Positions 1-10,580 of a stretch of DNA of 37,241 nt are shown piece after piece (the stretch's first letter is position 1; the number at the start of each line of letters is the position of its first letter). Location of the stretch: NCBI GenBank assembly GCA_015680685.1, contig MNCI01016134.1, positions 1-37,241 of the forward strand, read 5' to 3'. Source of the stretch: Gnetum montanum (lineage: Eukaryota; Streptophyta; Gnetopsida; Gnetales; Gnetaceae). Under the pieces are notes generated by a model. The model worked only from the letters and a program-made list of their open reading frames with translations. It did no database searches and had not been told where the DNA came from. A program made the position numbers and the translations under genes.

Positions 1-85
1 CCCTCACAGGTTGTGCATTAATGACTAGCTGGAATGACGGTCACAAATTGTGCATTTATGACTGGCCGGAATCACGGCCGTTACC
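1..85. repeat. Two-copy degenerate tandem repeat
   Basis: Two adjacent units of about 38-40 bases share a core reading TTGTGCATTWATGACT followed by a GCYGGAAT motif. The array may begin before the window edge. No coding potential is seen in it. Confidence 0.5.
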
Positions 86-2180
86 TGAAACTAGAGACGC
101 AACATGAGATGGTGGCCATGGCTCATGAATAAAAATACGAAACCAATCCACTAAATAAAAATCTTTTTTCTAAAATCATCTGAATAAACTAAAACGAAAA
201 GTAAAGATAAGGTAAATCTAAGCAAAATAGGCACCTCAATTGATACGAAAATCCACTAAAATCCACTACTAAATATCAGACAGGAACGTGTTCTCACGCA
301 AACTGGAAGAGCAAAACGGAAGGGGAAGAAAAGTGGATTTCGTGCTCACGAATCATGATAGAGATGGAGAGAAATCTTTACAGCAATGAGGGAAAGAAGC
401 GGAAAATAACAAGTGAGAACCAAGAGGGAACGTTCAGCGGAAAAATTGTGCACTAAGATTACAAAGGTAAAGCATGTAGCGCTCGCATTTAAAAAACGGA
501 AGAAATATCATCCAAATTTTTTAAGAACAAAAACTAGAATTAAGGATCGAAGAGAACCGCTGGCAACGGGTGCTTACGCAGGCTCGGCAAGCCCGTCCAG
601 ATTCCGCTAGAAGGAAATGATCGATTTTCTGAAAAATATAGCATGATAAAAAATATAGAAACTGAAAAATATAGAATAATAAAGTATAGAATGATAGATG
701 TGCAGCGCATTGTGTAAAGGTAACAACTCATTCTCTAAGCATCAACAGATAAATCCGATAAGGCAAGTCTCCTACCCAGTCACCCAAATCAGACTGGGCA
801 GAAGAGACCCCTGCATCAAAAAAAATGTTCATCGTTTCTTCGTCATTGCCTGCAAATGAAAAACTGAAAATGAAGTTTGTAATAGGAAATGCATTGTTCC
901 ACATACGTGGTTGCGCTCGTCTTAACTTTTCCCTGAGAAACAAAGCGTTTGGAAAATCTGCGGAAGCATTCAAATCCCTATGGAAAATATGCGAAAGCAT
1001 TCAAATCCCTATCAATGGCGGAATAGGAGGAGCGTCTGTAAATAAAAGGNGAAGCATTCAAATCCCTATCAATGGCGGAATAGGAGGAGCGTCTGTAAAT
1101 AAAAGGTATTGGACGCGGATGCAATTTGCAGGAAGCAGGTAAGATTTGACGCAATTTGCAGTAAAAATAGGTAAGATTTTACTCCACAATGAATGGTCTC
1201 GTTGAGAGTTGAAAAATCGAACGAAAAATTATAATTTACGTACCCAATGCGGATTTTACACGCTTCTGTACGCGTGCCCGAATCCACCACGAATTGTTCG
1301 TGAGATTTTCTTGGGAATCGTGAATCTCCAGGGCTAGCCCTGAATCAATCTTTATTCTTACGGATAAATATAAACAACCGAGCAAAAAATGGTCATGCAA
1401 TAAGATCAAAGAAATAACGATGTCTTCGCGGTGGGTTGGATGTAAGAAAATCAACGTTCATTTTTATCCACATTTTCTTCTTACATCTTGGAATCATGGT
1501 GAATTTTAAGAGAATTTTTTTATATGTCACTCCACCCTTAATCCCTTATGTGTCAACAAGAGAACTCACCTACATTCTTTTACACAATTTCTATTTTCTT
1601 GGACAGTCTTTTCTTTTTCTAACATAGTATTAATCAATTAAAACAAACAAGCTCTTTACTAATGACGATCCTTTTTATATCGTTTAGATCTAAATAACCT
1701 ATAGTTAGATTATTTTACCCTTCAAGGAGGTGAAATTGAACCCCTATTTAACTACCACAAGAAAAGCTTATTGGAAAATCTTTGGTAATAAAAGTAAAAC
1801 CCTATCAGTTTTTGTGTAGGACATATTAAATATTGCTAAAATATAATGCTCATCGGCTTTTGCTTAACCACGGGACTAATTTCTTATAACTCGCATTGGA
1901 CCCATAACTTTCACATCAAAAATTTTATCATAGTTTGTGAAATCTGCAATTAACCAGAAGATCTGAGATTGTGAAGATTCAAAATGGGATGGGAGATTTA
2001 ATGCAATAAATAGTGCTATACTTTTATTGATTTTTAAAGCTTAATACATTAATTATTGTTAATTCAGATGCTAGCCAAAAACTAAAATCTCTATATTCCA
2101 TTTTCACTTTAACTAAGCTCCTAGATCAATAAAATTAAAAAATGCGGCTACCAACAGGAGCGGGAACGTCACGAAGCCTG
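86..2180. other. Gene-poor stretch
   Basis: No reading frame here resembles a known protein. The open frames are short and low-complexity, and frames on both strands are interrupted. If the O-methyltransferase exon at 2332-3055 is a live gene, this stretch would lie in its first intron, because that gene runs leftward. Apart from the contig join at 1050 I see no RNA gene or intact mobile element. Confidence 0.5.
995..1106. other. Single-N contig join with duplicated 55-base flanks
   Basis: The base at 1050 is N. The 55 bases to its left (995-1049) are repeated exactly to its right (1052-1106). Identical ends around one N are what an assembler leaves when two overlapping contigs are abutted without merging. 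The duplication is therefore probably artificial and should collapse to one copy. Confidence 0.8.
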
Positions 2181-2204
2181 ATGGTAGCCCCCACGGGCGC
2201 CAAT
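2181..2204 (-). other. Possible relic primer-binding site of a Gypsy element
   Basis: On the minus strand this reads ATTGGCGCCCGTGGGGGC and continues into a G+C-rich leader. This is an unusual G+C island in A+T-rich DNA and resembles the TGGCGCC-type primer-binding site that follows the 5' LTR of many plant Tat/Athila elements. The bases just before it on the minus strand (GGATTAAAATT) resemble the sequence before a similar site near 17293. No LTR pair can be traced, so this is a weak call. Confidence 0.3.
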
Positions 2205-2331
2205 AATTTTAATCCCAATTTATAAAAAAGCATTTCCGATTTGCTGATTCCATATGCTTTTTAAATGTACAAGTCTTTATATACTACTATCCAGACAAAC
2301 TCCTTTCCAAAAAAGGTGTGTTAGCACAAAC

Positions 2332-3055
2332 CTGCGCGCTTAGGAGCTGTGGCAATAACGTGGGGAAGGTCCAAGTTGATGGCGGAGATGATATTGGGGT
2401 GTCGCATCACGATCTGCCCAGCAAGAGTGCCAGTACCACCGGCAATATCAAGCAGCGAAGACACATGGCAGAAGCCTTCATACGAGGATAACAGTGAAGT
2501 GGTAACGAGGGCAGAGGTAGCGGCCATGGCGTTATTGAACAAGTCATTGAATCTTGAATCAGTGGCAGCGTACTTCCACAGATCCATGCCGTGGGCGCGC
2601 ACAAACGCCTGACCACCGCCCATCACGCATTCATGTAAGCGATGCCAGCCACCGTACACTACATCGTCATTCTGCATCAGAAACAAATCTCTTCTCGCTG
2701 CTACTCCCGGCCGCTGTACAAAACACTTGGCCGCCGCGGAGAGGCCGTACCGGGTTTCTCCGTCCGAGTGCTTGGCAGTGAAAAAGCCGGTGGCAGCCAG
2801 AAAGCGCATAATTCTGTGCAGTACGTCCAGCCCCTTCGGTGGTGGCGATGGCGACAGGTGCTCGGCAATTTCGGTGACGGTCATGGCCGATTCGGCTCTG
2901 AACATGATGTCGGGCAGTCCCAGAAGCAGCACGGCCTTCACTGCCATGGACTCTGCAAATGAGAAGGTTATCTTGTTTGCTGCGGCGTAGGCTTCTTGCA
3001 GCACGACCATTTCCTGGATGCTGCTGCTGCTGCTTAATTCTTGCTCCTGCGTCAT
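2332..3055 (-). CDS. Plant O-methyltransferase, first exon only
   Basis: Recognised as a class II plant SAM-dependent O-methyltransferase (caffeate/flavonoid OMT family), which moves a methyl group from SAM to a phenolic hydroxyl in the cytosol. The exon encodes 241 residues plus one base. Residues 20-130 hold the dimerisation region (LGLPDIM, then a helical stretch with LHRIMRFLA), followed by YGLS, and the SAM-binding motif LDIAGGTGTLAG comes near residue 205. It ends in NLDLPHVIATAPKRAG with a GT donor at 2331-2330. The catalytic His and C-terminal substrate pocket belong to exon 2, which I cannot find in the 2.3 kb downstream. I chose the ATG at 3055 (MTQEQEL) because the longer frame from 3121 adds 22 unfamiliar residues. 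The gene is either split by an intron longer than 2.3 kb or truncated. The substrate cannot be inferred. Confidence 0.85.
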
Positions 3056-3170
3056 TGCCCTTGCAGTTAGAGACGGGTTCTTAACGATGTCTGTCTTTCT
3101 GATCACTGCAATGCAATGCAAATCACCAAGTGAATGAGTGAGCGTGCCAAAAGCATTTGCTTAACTCGTA

Positions 3171-3180
3171 TTCTTATAGG
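3171..3180 (-). promoter_or_regulatory. Possible TATA-like element of the O-methyltransferase
   Basis: The minus strand reads CCTATAAGAA about 115 bases upstream of the chosen ATG. In the duplicated upstream copy near 6480 the corresponding piece is missing. Position and sequence are only suggestive. Confidence 0.25.
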
Positions 3181-3390
3181 ATTCATGCAAGTCCCTCGGT
3201 CAGATGCTCATCCTAATATGCCGACGCAATATACTTATTTTTTATCTTAGCGTACATCGTTGTACCTACCGAGGTTTTGCCATCATCGATTTAATTCAGA
3301 GTGGACAATTCTCAAGTAACAAAAACTGGAGGGCACTTTTTTCTCTTGTTTTGTAGTTGATTATGGCAAGGGCTGCACATCACTTTTCCC

Positions 3391-3565
3391 CTGATGCGGA
3401 CTCTGAACCCCTCGTGGCTTTTACCGGGGACTTTGAACCCCTCGTGGCTTTTACCAGGAAGTAGAATGAAATGTGAGCGGAAGTTTCTGCTCCTGCGTAT
3501 TATTTATATCACATGCTTTTGTCATGCTTTTGTCACTACATGCTTTTGTCATGCTTTTGTCATTT
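3391..3565. repeat. Short tandem duplications
   Basis: A unit of about 30 bases containing GAACCCCTCGTGGCTTTTAC occurs twice near 3400-3460. Downstream, CATGCTTTTGT is repeated four times between about 3511 and 3560. The first repeat is also present, diverged, at 6850-6940 in the duplicated copy, so it predates the segment duplication. Confidence 0.7.
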
Positions 3566-4246
3566 TTCGAACATCCATGTTTGACCATGAGAGTTTTAAT
3601 ATAAATGGCTTCATGGTTTCAATTGGGGCTTATGATCATATAATTTAGCATCGTTTGTTGGAACTTTCAGTTTGTTAGAACTTTCCGATGAAAAGTTTTA
3701 TCATTAAATTAATATTTTATTATTAAAATTAATAAAATACACTAAATTATTTGATTAAGTAATTTTTAAAAATCATTTTATTGTTAAACCAGCTAAACTT
3801 CCTTCCATGTATACTTCAAGCAACCGGTTAAGCGTTGGAATTTTAAAATTCTTTTAAATACAGATATTTTATAGAATTTCTTGTACTGTTTCACTTGTAT
3901 ATACGGTATTCTCATGCAACTTTCTGTACGGAACAGTCCACGAAGAAACAGTTGCCTGTATATGTGATATTTTCAATCTTTCGGGTATCAAATCTTCACA
4001 GTCAAGGAGTGATTTAAAACTTGAAGAATCATAAGCATGAACCGACAAAAGCATGTTATATAAATTCATATGCACTTAGTCAAACTTTTTTTAATTCTTG
4101 GTAAAAGGCATGAGCCATGGAACTTTTACTATGTAAGGTCGAAGTCTGTAAAAAGAGAAGTATTTGATGGAATTTTCCTGGGGTGACATAACCCTGATAT
4201 GTGCTCCAAGAATGTGCTCCAAGAATAGCGTTGGCAATGACTGCAT

Positions 4247-4462
4247 TTGGCATTTGATTTCAAACAAAGCACCTACAAAACAACGGGCTCTAGGACCAAG
4301 AAAGAGATTAAGAAGAATATGCTGCGTCAGCGTAAGAGCCGCCGCATGTCACCGGAATTACAAAGGCGTTTTTTAGCGCATAAGGTGGAATCTCGGGATG
4401 AATATGGTGATGTGTTATACTTATCTAGAATCTCACCATGTATAAAAGGTACGTCAGATTAG
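4247..4462 (+). other. Unrecognised basic open frame, possible exon relic
   Basis: An open frame whose middle part is strongly basic (TKKEIKKNMLRQRKSRRMS) and then reads PELQRRFLAHKVESRDEYGD, more protein-like than its surroundings. It sits in the 800-base part of copy A that copy A' lacks. A possible donor (ATG/GTGATG) occurs near 4407. I do not recognise the protein, and chance coding is possible. It may be a captured exon of an unrelated gene. Confidence 0.2.
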
Positions 4463-4830
4463 ATAAACCTACTACCAACGATACAAAACATAGCGTATAC
4501 CTTTCATTTTATACCCATAGTATACATCACGTGCATAACTCTCAGCGTTCAGTGATTTTGGCAACTATAAATAGCCGTACAATGGGAAATAACATAAAAA
4601 CTTCTTTGTTAATGTATATCTCATGTTCATTATCAAAGAAAACAGTGAAGCGTCATCTCAAAGAAAACAGTGAAGCATCATCCCAATATCTTCTGTGTCA
4701 TTAATTTTGACCTTCAGCAAGTCATTGTGATCACCCCTAAAATTTGAGCTAACATTTTAGCTATGCACCGGAGATTCGCGATTCAGATAAAATTTCACGA
4801 ACTGTTGGCGTCAGATTCGGGAGCGCATAC

Positions 4831-5309
4831 AGAAGCGCATTAAATTCGCAATGGGTACATATTTCATAATTTCCAATGAAATTTTGTCTGGATTTATATA
4901 TAGAAGCGCATTAAATTCGCAATGGGTACGTATTTCATAATTTCCAATGAAATTTTGTCTGGATTTGTACACAGAAGCGCATTAAATTCTTCATAATTTT
5001 CAATGAAATTTTGTCTGAATTTATACACAGAAGCGCATTAAATTCGCAATGGGTACGTATTTCATAATTTCCAATGAAATTTTGTCTGGATTTGTACACA
5101 GAAGCGCATTAAATTCACAATGGGTACGTATTTCATAATTTTCAATGAAATTTTGTCTGGATTTGTACACAAGCGCATTAAATTTGCAATAGGTACGTAT
5201 TTCATAATTTTCAATGAAATTTTGTCTGGATTTGTACACAGAAGCGCATTAAATTCGCAATGGGTACGTATTTCATAATTTTCAATGAAATTTTGTCTGT
5301 ATTTGTACA
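4831..5309. repeat. 71-bp tandem repeat array, seven units
   Basis: Units begin AGAAGCGCATTAAATTCGCA and start at 4831, 4902, 4973, 5029, 5100, 5171 and 5240. The period is 71 bases. Unit 3 has lost 15 internal bases, and unit 6 lacks the leading AG. The units are nearly identical, so the array expanded recently. The duplicated copy at 7556-7616 has only one, shortened, unit. The repetitive minus-strand frames here simply read through the array and are not genes. Confidence 0.95.
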
Positions 5310-5800
5310 TATACATTGAATTGGTTGCCTTGCCTTGCCTCATATTGTTCTTTGCCTTTTCAGTTCTTGCGATGTCTGCATTTTACATTAAAATCTTACA
5401 TATCTTCTCCTGTTCTGAATCATATCAAAAATTTCATTTCATTGTTAAGTGGCAAGCAAGCAATCAAGATTCATTTTTTAGGCTTTTTGATTGAGGCTTG
5501 AGGCTTACTTTCATTTTTTAAAATATTGGGTTGAGTAACAAAAGGATTTCATTTTATTGCTGTCATTTTGGTTGTTGCAAAAATTACATGTTTGGCCAGA
5601 TTATGGCTCCTAAGTAAGGAAATGGATTCAATGCCCTCCATACCTTTGCAAATTTTCTTGCTTCAATTTAATGGTGATATTGCAATCTTCTATGCAATTT
5701 TAACCATTAACAATATTTTGAATTTACATTGTACTTGTTCAATATTTTACTTTTGAATTTACATTGTACTTGTTCTATATTTTACAATGTATTTTTATGA
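5310..5800. other. A+T-rich spacer
   Basis: Between the tandem array and the left inverted arm I see no coding similarity. A short direct repeat (TGAATTTACATTGTACTTGTTC, two copies near 5720-5775) is the only structure noted. Confidence 0.5.
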
Positions 5801-5975
5801 TACATGAGATTTAATTTTTTAAAAAAACTAATATATTTAAATTTTCTCTGTCACGTCCCCGGCTGGTCACCACTTTTTCTTGAGGCACACGTACTCACCA
5901 CTTTTTCTTGAGGCACATGTACCCAAACACTTTCAGAATCACGAATCACGAAAATCAGATTCTTTTGATGCATAG
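5801..5975 (+). repeat. Left inverted arm
   Basis: The arm runs from TACATGAGATTTAATTTTTT to TTCTTTTGATGCATAG. It matches the reverse complement of 7617-7762, including AACTAATATATTTAAATTTT and CACTTTTTCTTGAGG. An internal unit of about 31 bases (CACCACTTTTTCTTGAGGCA) is tandemly duplicated in this arm only, which makes it longer. Confidence 0.85.
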
Positions 5976-6370
5976 CATTTTAGTGTTCAACCGGGTAACT
6001 TAAAGTCATGACACTACTAAGTATTCATCATCATTTTACCCTTTACTATTATGTCGGTTACTATAGTTTTTTACCCTTTGATCTATATAAAAAGCTAATT
6101 TCAAGTGTTTGTAAATTGCTTTATGATTTTTCTTATATATATTTTTTTGAAAACCATTCTTTCCTATGAGCAAAGCTATATATAAATCATTAATTATAAT
6201 TAGGATTACTTTATGATTGAACATAAGCCCATGAGTTTATCCTCAATATGTCTCCTAGAATAAAATCTGTCCTCTTTCTCCTTTTTCTATAGAAATTTGC
6301 AGTCCTTTTTCAATTGAGATGCTTCTTATATTTATAACACCTTGGTATTTTCTTGGAAACACCATTTACA
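5976..6370. other. Spacer inside the inverted-repeat pair
   Basis: A+T-rich DNA with no similarity to the other OMT-linked copy and no coding signal that I can recognise. Confidence 0.5.
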
Positions 6371-6380
6371 ACTTTCTGCT

Positions 6381-6440
6381 GCTGGTTAATTCTTGGTCCT
6401 GCATCATTGCCCTTGCAGTTAACGACGTCTGCCTTTCTGT
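6381..6440 (-). pseudogene. O-methyltransferase 5'-end fragment
   Basis: The minus strand repeats the first coding bases of the OMT at 3055 and the sequence just upstream. It shares the CTGCTGCTG run, TTAATTCTTG, CATCATTGCCCTTGCAGTTA and the GTCTGCCTTTCTG segment. Only about 20 codons of coding sequence are covered, and everything after is missing, so this cannot be a gene. It is the edge of the duplicated segment A'. Confidence 0.75.
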
Positions 6441-7616
6441 GCAAAACCACCAAGAGAGTCAGTGAGCGTGCCAAAAGCATTTGCTAGGATTCATTCAAGT
6501 CCCTCGGTCAAATGCTGATCCTAATACGCTAACTCAGTATACTTATTTTTCTAAACATGTTTCTTGGTCTTAAGCGTTCGTTGTACCTACCGAGGTTTTG
6601 CCCAAAAGTCTTACATAATGAGAGAGACAGATGCGTATCGCTATTGGATTGTGATTTGAACATGACCGAACATCAACAACATCATCGATTTAACTCAGAG
6701 CGTAGACAATTCTCTTGTTTTGTAGTTGATCGCAGTGGTTGCAAATGCTACAGCGCTGAACAAAATTTCACGGATACCTTTGTCTTATTAAGACTTTTTC
6801 CATTTGCATGGCATGGCAAGGGCTGCACGTCTCGTTTTAAGACTTTTCCGTTATACATAGGGGGACTCTCAACAGCTCGTGGCTTTACTTTTCCCTTATA
6901 CATAGGGGACTCTCGACACCTCGTGGCTTTTACCAGGAAGAAGTAGAATGAAATGTGAGTCGAAGTTTCTGCTCCTGCGTATGATTTATATCACAGGCTT
7001 TTGTGAGCAGGCAGTACATGCTTTGTCATTTTTCCAACATCCATGTTTGACTATGAGAGTTTTAATATAATTTAGCATTGTTTTTTGGAACTTTAATCTG
7101 TTAGAACTTTGATGAAAAGTCTTATCATTAAATTAACATTTCATTATTAAAATTAATAAAATACACTAAATTATTTAATTAAGTAATTTTTTAAAATTAT
7201 TTTATTGTACTTCCATGTTTAGTTCATGCAACCGGTTAAGCTTTGGAATTTTAAAATTCTTTTAAATATACATATATTTAATAGAATTTTTTGTACTGTT
7301 TCACTTGTATACAGGGTATTCTCATGCAATTTTCTGTACCGAACAGTCCACGAGAACAAGCACGGAAAAAACAAATAAAAGCGCTCATTCCTTCCCCAAT
7401 TTTTCTGGATTGCGAATACGATTGTCCCAAAAATATGCATACGCGAGCCTATTCCTTCCTCAAGAAGGGGGCGTTATGAGAGGGACAGCGGCTTGGTTGA
7501 TAACCTATGCCCCGGAGATTTGCCATTAAGGATAAATTTTGACTACCTGTTCTACAAAAGTGCATTAAATTCGCAATTGGTACGTATTTCATAATTTTGT
7601 CTGGATTTGTACATAT
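6441..7616. repeat. Duplicated segment, copy A' (OMT upstream DNA)
   Basis: Collinear with 3120-5309. It contains the diverged promoter region, the duplicated CTCGTGGCTTT unit, the CAACCGGTTAAG block and a single unit of the 71-bp repeat at 7556-7616. The copy lacks about 800 bases found in A and has an extra ~100 bases near 6600-6700. The plus-strand open frame 6557-6946 lies wholly within this duplicated non-coding DNA. Confidence 0.8.
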
Positions 7617-7762
7617 CTATGCATCAAAAGAATCTGATTCGTGATTCTGAATGTGTTTGGGTAGTGTTCCTCAAGAAAAAGTGGGTACGGGTTTGTAGCT
7701 GGGGATGTGATATAAAAAATTTAAATATATTAGTTTTTTAAAAAAATTAAATCCCATACATC
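7617..7762 (-). repeat. Right inverted arm
   Basis: Reverse complement of the left arm at 5801-5975, with several substitutions. It begins CTATGCATCAAAAGAATCTG and ends near AAATCCCATACATCG. It lacks the 31-base internal duplication of the left arm. Confidence 0.85.
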
Positions 7763-7899
7763 GCATATCCCATGTTAGGGTACCATGTAGAGCATCACGC
7801 ACCTCCAACACTACCTCTTAGAGTCTTCACACCTCTTCAAGACCCCTAGTGACCTCAAACTACCAATCAATTGACCAAAAAGCCCAAAGAAAATCCACA

Positions 7900-10580
7900 A
7901 ATTTTTGCTTCCACATGGGACTATGCTAGAGACTGATGGGCCAATGTAGTCCCAATAAGTGCCTAGTGTAGTCCACTTAAAATCAACAAAACTAGCATGT
8001 ACAACCTCAAAATGACCTCTGATAAACCATGGAACTCTATCCAAGCCTGTTGGAGTTTGAAACTTGTAGTTTTCAAACACTTTTGACAACCTTAACCTAA
8101 ACTACACTAGGTGGGAAGTTGGAACTATGCTGGGTCAACATAGTCATTGCCCAAGACCCAACTTAGTCCATCCAAAATCACCAAAACATATCCAAAATGA
8201 TGTAACTTGACTCAAATAAATCCTAAAATCCTAGTTTAGGCTTGTATGATCATAAAACCTAGTTTCCTTCTTAGTTTTGGCATCCATCACATGGACTATG
8301 CTAATGGGAAGAGGAGGACTATGCTAGGTCAATGTAGTCCTAGCCCAAGGCCCAGCATAGTCCACCAAAAATTGATAAACAAAACCAAAAACAATGTAAA
8401 TTGACCTCCCAAAATCCTAAAATGCCACTTGAGGTTATCAAACAATAAATTTTGCATTTCTCCATCATTCTTGGCCTTCCTAACTGTGACTACACTTGAG
8501 GGAGATGAGGACTATATTAGGCCAACATAGTCCTTACCTAAGCCTAGCATAGTCCTTCAAAAATTCATAAAAGTTTTCAAAAATGACTTAAACTTATTTT
8601 CAACAAAACCCTAAGCCCATTTGACTACAAGACTTGCATTTTCATAATTTTTGGCAACTTCCACCTTGACTATGCTAGAAGGATAGGAGGACTACGTTGG
8701 GCCAACATAGTCCCTGCTAGAGCCTAGCATAGTCCTTTAAAAATTTATTAAAACTCCTCAAAATTACCTTAATATTACTTTAAATAAACCCTAAAATCTT
8801 GTTTGATCTTGTTTAGTACATAATCCATAATTTTCCATCATTTTTCATCATGTCCACCTTGATTACGCTAGATGGAGTGTAGTCCTTGCAAGAGCCTAGC
8901 GTAGTCCCCCAAACATTTCATGAAGCTTATTAAAAATGAGCTAAAACTACTGTTGACAAACCCTAGAAGGATGTCAAAGCTTGTGTGACTTCAAAACTTG
9001 CATTTTTCACAATCTTTAGCAATCTCCACCTTGATTACACTAGGCCAATGTAGTCCTTGCCCAGGCCTAGCATAGTCCATAGAAAACTAATCAAAAATTC
9101 TAAAAATGACCTAAGTTCATTGCCAAAAAAGCCTAGAACCTTGTTAGAAACCTCTATCAACCATGGAAACTCCTATCAACCATCCCAAGCCTCGACTATG
9201 CTAATGGGAAGATGGGACTATGTTGGGCCAACGTAGTCCTAGCCCAAGTCCATCATAGTCCATATCATGGACTCTAGACTACGTCAAAACCAACCAAGAA
9301 AGCACCTCTTTCGATCACAAGACCTTTTCGAGGCACACTAGGACCATCAAACCTTGAATCTGGGCCAAAATCCATCATTTTTAGACTCTCAAATCTTGAC
9401 TAGGTTGAGGAGGAATTGGGACTATGATGGCCTAGCATAGTCCCTCTCAACCCCTAGTGTAACCAAACAAACACCAAATCCACTTTTGATCAAGCCTAGC
9501 ACACCATCGATGCCTATTTGGCCATGGAACCCACCTTCTCTCATTATTTTTAATCCTTAAAACTTTACTACACTGAGGATGAATTGGGACTATGCTATGC
9601 CAATGTAGTCACTCTCCAAGCCTAGCGTAGTCCACATACACTTGCCGAAAAATTGACAAAAATGACTTAAAGTGCACTTCTAGGAGTCTTGGGGCCCACC
9701 ACAGTCGAATTTAGTAGAGAAACCTAGTTTCTCAACTTTTTCAATTTGACTACACTAAAGGAGAATTGGGACTACATTAGGCCAACTTAGTCATTGTCCA
9801 AGCCTAACACAGTCCACTTGGAAGTGGTCAAAATTGCTTAAAAGCTACCCAAATCGACCCCCAAAATGGCCTAGAACCTGATTGGAGCATGCCCAAACCC
9901 TAAAAATTTTTCCTTTTTCAATCTTTCTTCACCTAGATTCCTTGCCTACATTGGGAACTACATGCCCAACATAGTCCTATGGTATTTGGTCATCCAAGGC
10001 CCAAACAGGCATGAAAACTAGCAATTTTTGGACCAAAACCCTAGTCGAAAACTCCAATGACCTCAAAAGTCCGTTAGGACTATCGGTCAAGTTTCAAAAC
10101 TCATCAACATCTATTTTCACTTAGGACTACATTGTGGAAGGTGAGGACTACACTAGGCCAATGTAGTCCCAATTGATAAGGAAAGGGTAACAACAAAAAC
10201 CAATAGTAAGTAGCTCAAAATAGGCCAAAATTGATCTAGAATGTCCATAACCTTGCCCCCATGTCACCCAATTGGAATTCCATCTTGTTTTAGCCTTGGG
10301 AATTCCACAAACTTGGTCATTCCTTGTGACTATGCTAGGGCCTATTAGCCCAATGTAGTCTCCCCTAGAATTAATCTTTTCAACCTTCCAAGGGATCAAA
10401 ATAGTGCCAAAACTAACTAATTTTCAATACCCATCCCCTACACTAGCTATTTAGGCCACTGGAAGCCAAAACATGACCATACTGAGCCTGAGAAACTGCC
10501 CTTAAAAGTTAACTATGCTAGAGGTAAGTAGGACTACACTGGACCAACGTAGTTACCAAAAGCCCAGCATAGTCACAATA
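7900..10580. repeat. Degenerate ~180-bp tandem array with dyad motif
   Basis: About 15 copies of a pair of facing motifs recur every 160-210 bases: ACTATGCTAGGCCAAC with ATAGTCC, then GCCTAGCATAGTCC some 20 bases on. The two halves are inverted complements, so each unit can form an imperfect dyad. Clear examples lie near 7918, 8110, 8310, 8500, 8680, 8870, 9045, 9215, 9415, 9590, 9765, 10135, 10330 and 10520. Between them the DNA is diverged and carries stops in all frames. Related motifs recur at 16065-16385 in the candidate LTR, so the array probably belongs to the same retrotransposon family. Confidence 0.75.

Larger units (their letters stand above)
3010..4830. repeat. Duplicated segment, copy A (OMT 5' end and upstream DNA)
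   Basis: From the first codons of the O-methyltransferase rightward, this DNA is collinear with 6381-7555. Shared blocks include the OMT start region, AGCGTGCCAAAAGCATTTGC, TTGTACCTACCGAGGTTTTG, CCTCGTGGCTTTTACCAGGA and CTTGTACTGTTTCACTTGTA, all in the same order. About 800 bases in this copy (roughly 3950-4740) have no counterpart in the other. The copies have diverged by many substitutions and indels, so the duplication is not recent. Confidence 0.85.
5801..7762. mobile_element. Putative TIR element carrying a captured OMT gene fragment
   Basis: Two inverted arms of about 145-175 bases (5801-5975 and 7617-7762) enclose about 1.6 kb. The interior from 6381 holds a diverged copy of the start of the O-methyltransferase gene and its upstream region. 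Long terminal inverted repeats around host gene sequence with no transposase are the hallmark of Pack-MULE-like elements. I cannot define target-site duplications, so the superfamily is not established. The alternative is a local inverted duplication of non-transposon origin. Confidence 0.5.

Noticed and set aside
413-610. Open frame of 65 codons, Lys/Arg-rich
   Set aside because: No protein similarity recognised, no intron signals that extend it, and its composition follows the purine-rich DNA.
825-1142. 105-codon frame across the N at 1050
   Set aside because: The frame is lengthened by the artificial 55-base duplication around the N and translates the same segment twice.
5021-5343. Minus-strand repeat proteins, and the idea of a CRISPR-like array
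   Set aside because: They read through the 71-bp array. The units are contiguous with no unique spacers, and the context is plant DNA.
6557-6946. 129-codon plus-strand frame
   Set aside because: It lies wholly in the duplicated OMT upstream DNA; the equivalent region of the other copy (3250-3470) is not open, and the sequence resembles no protein.
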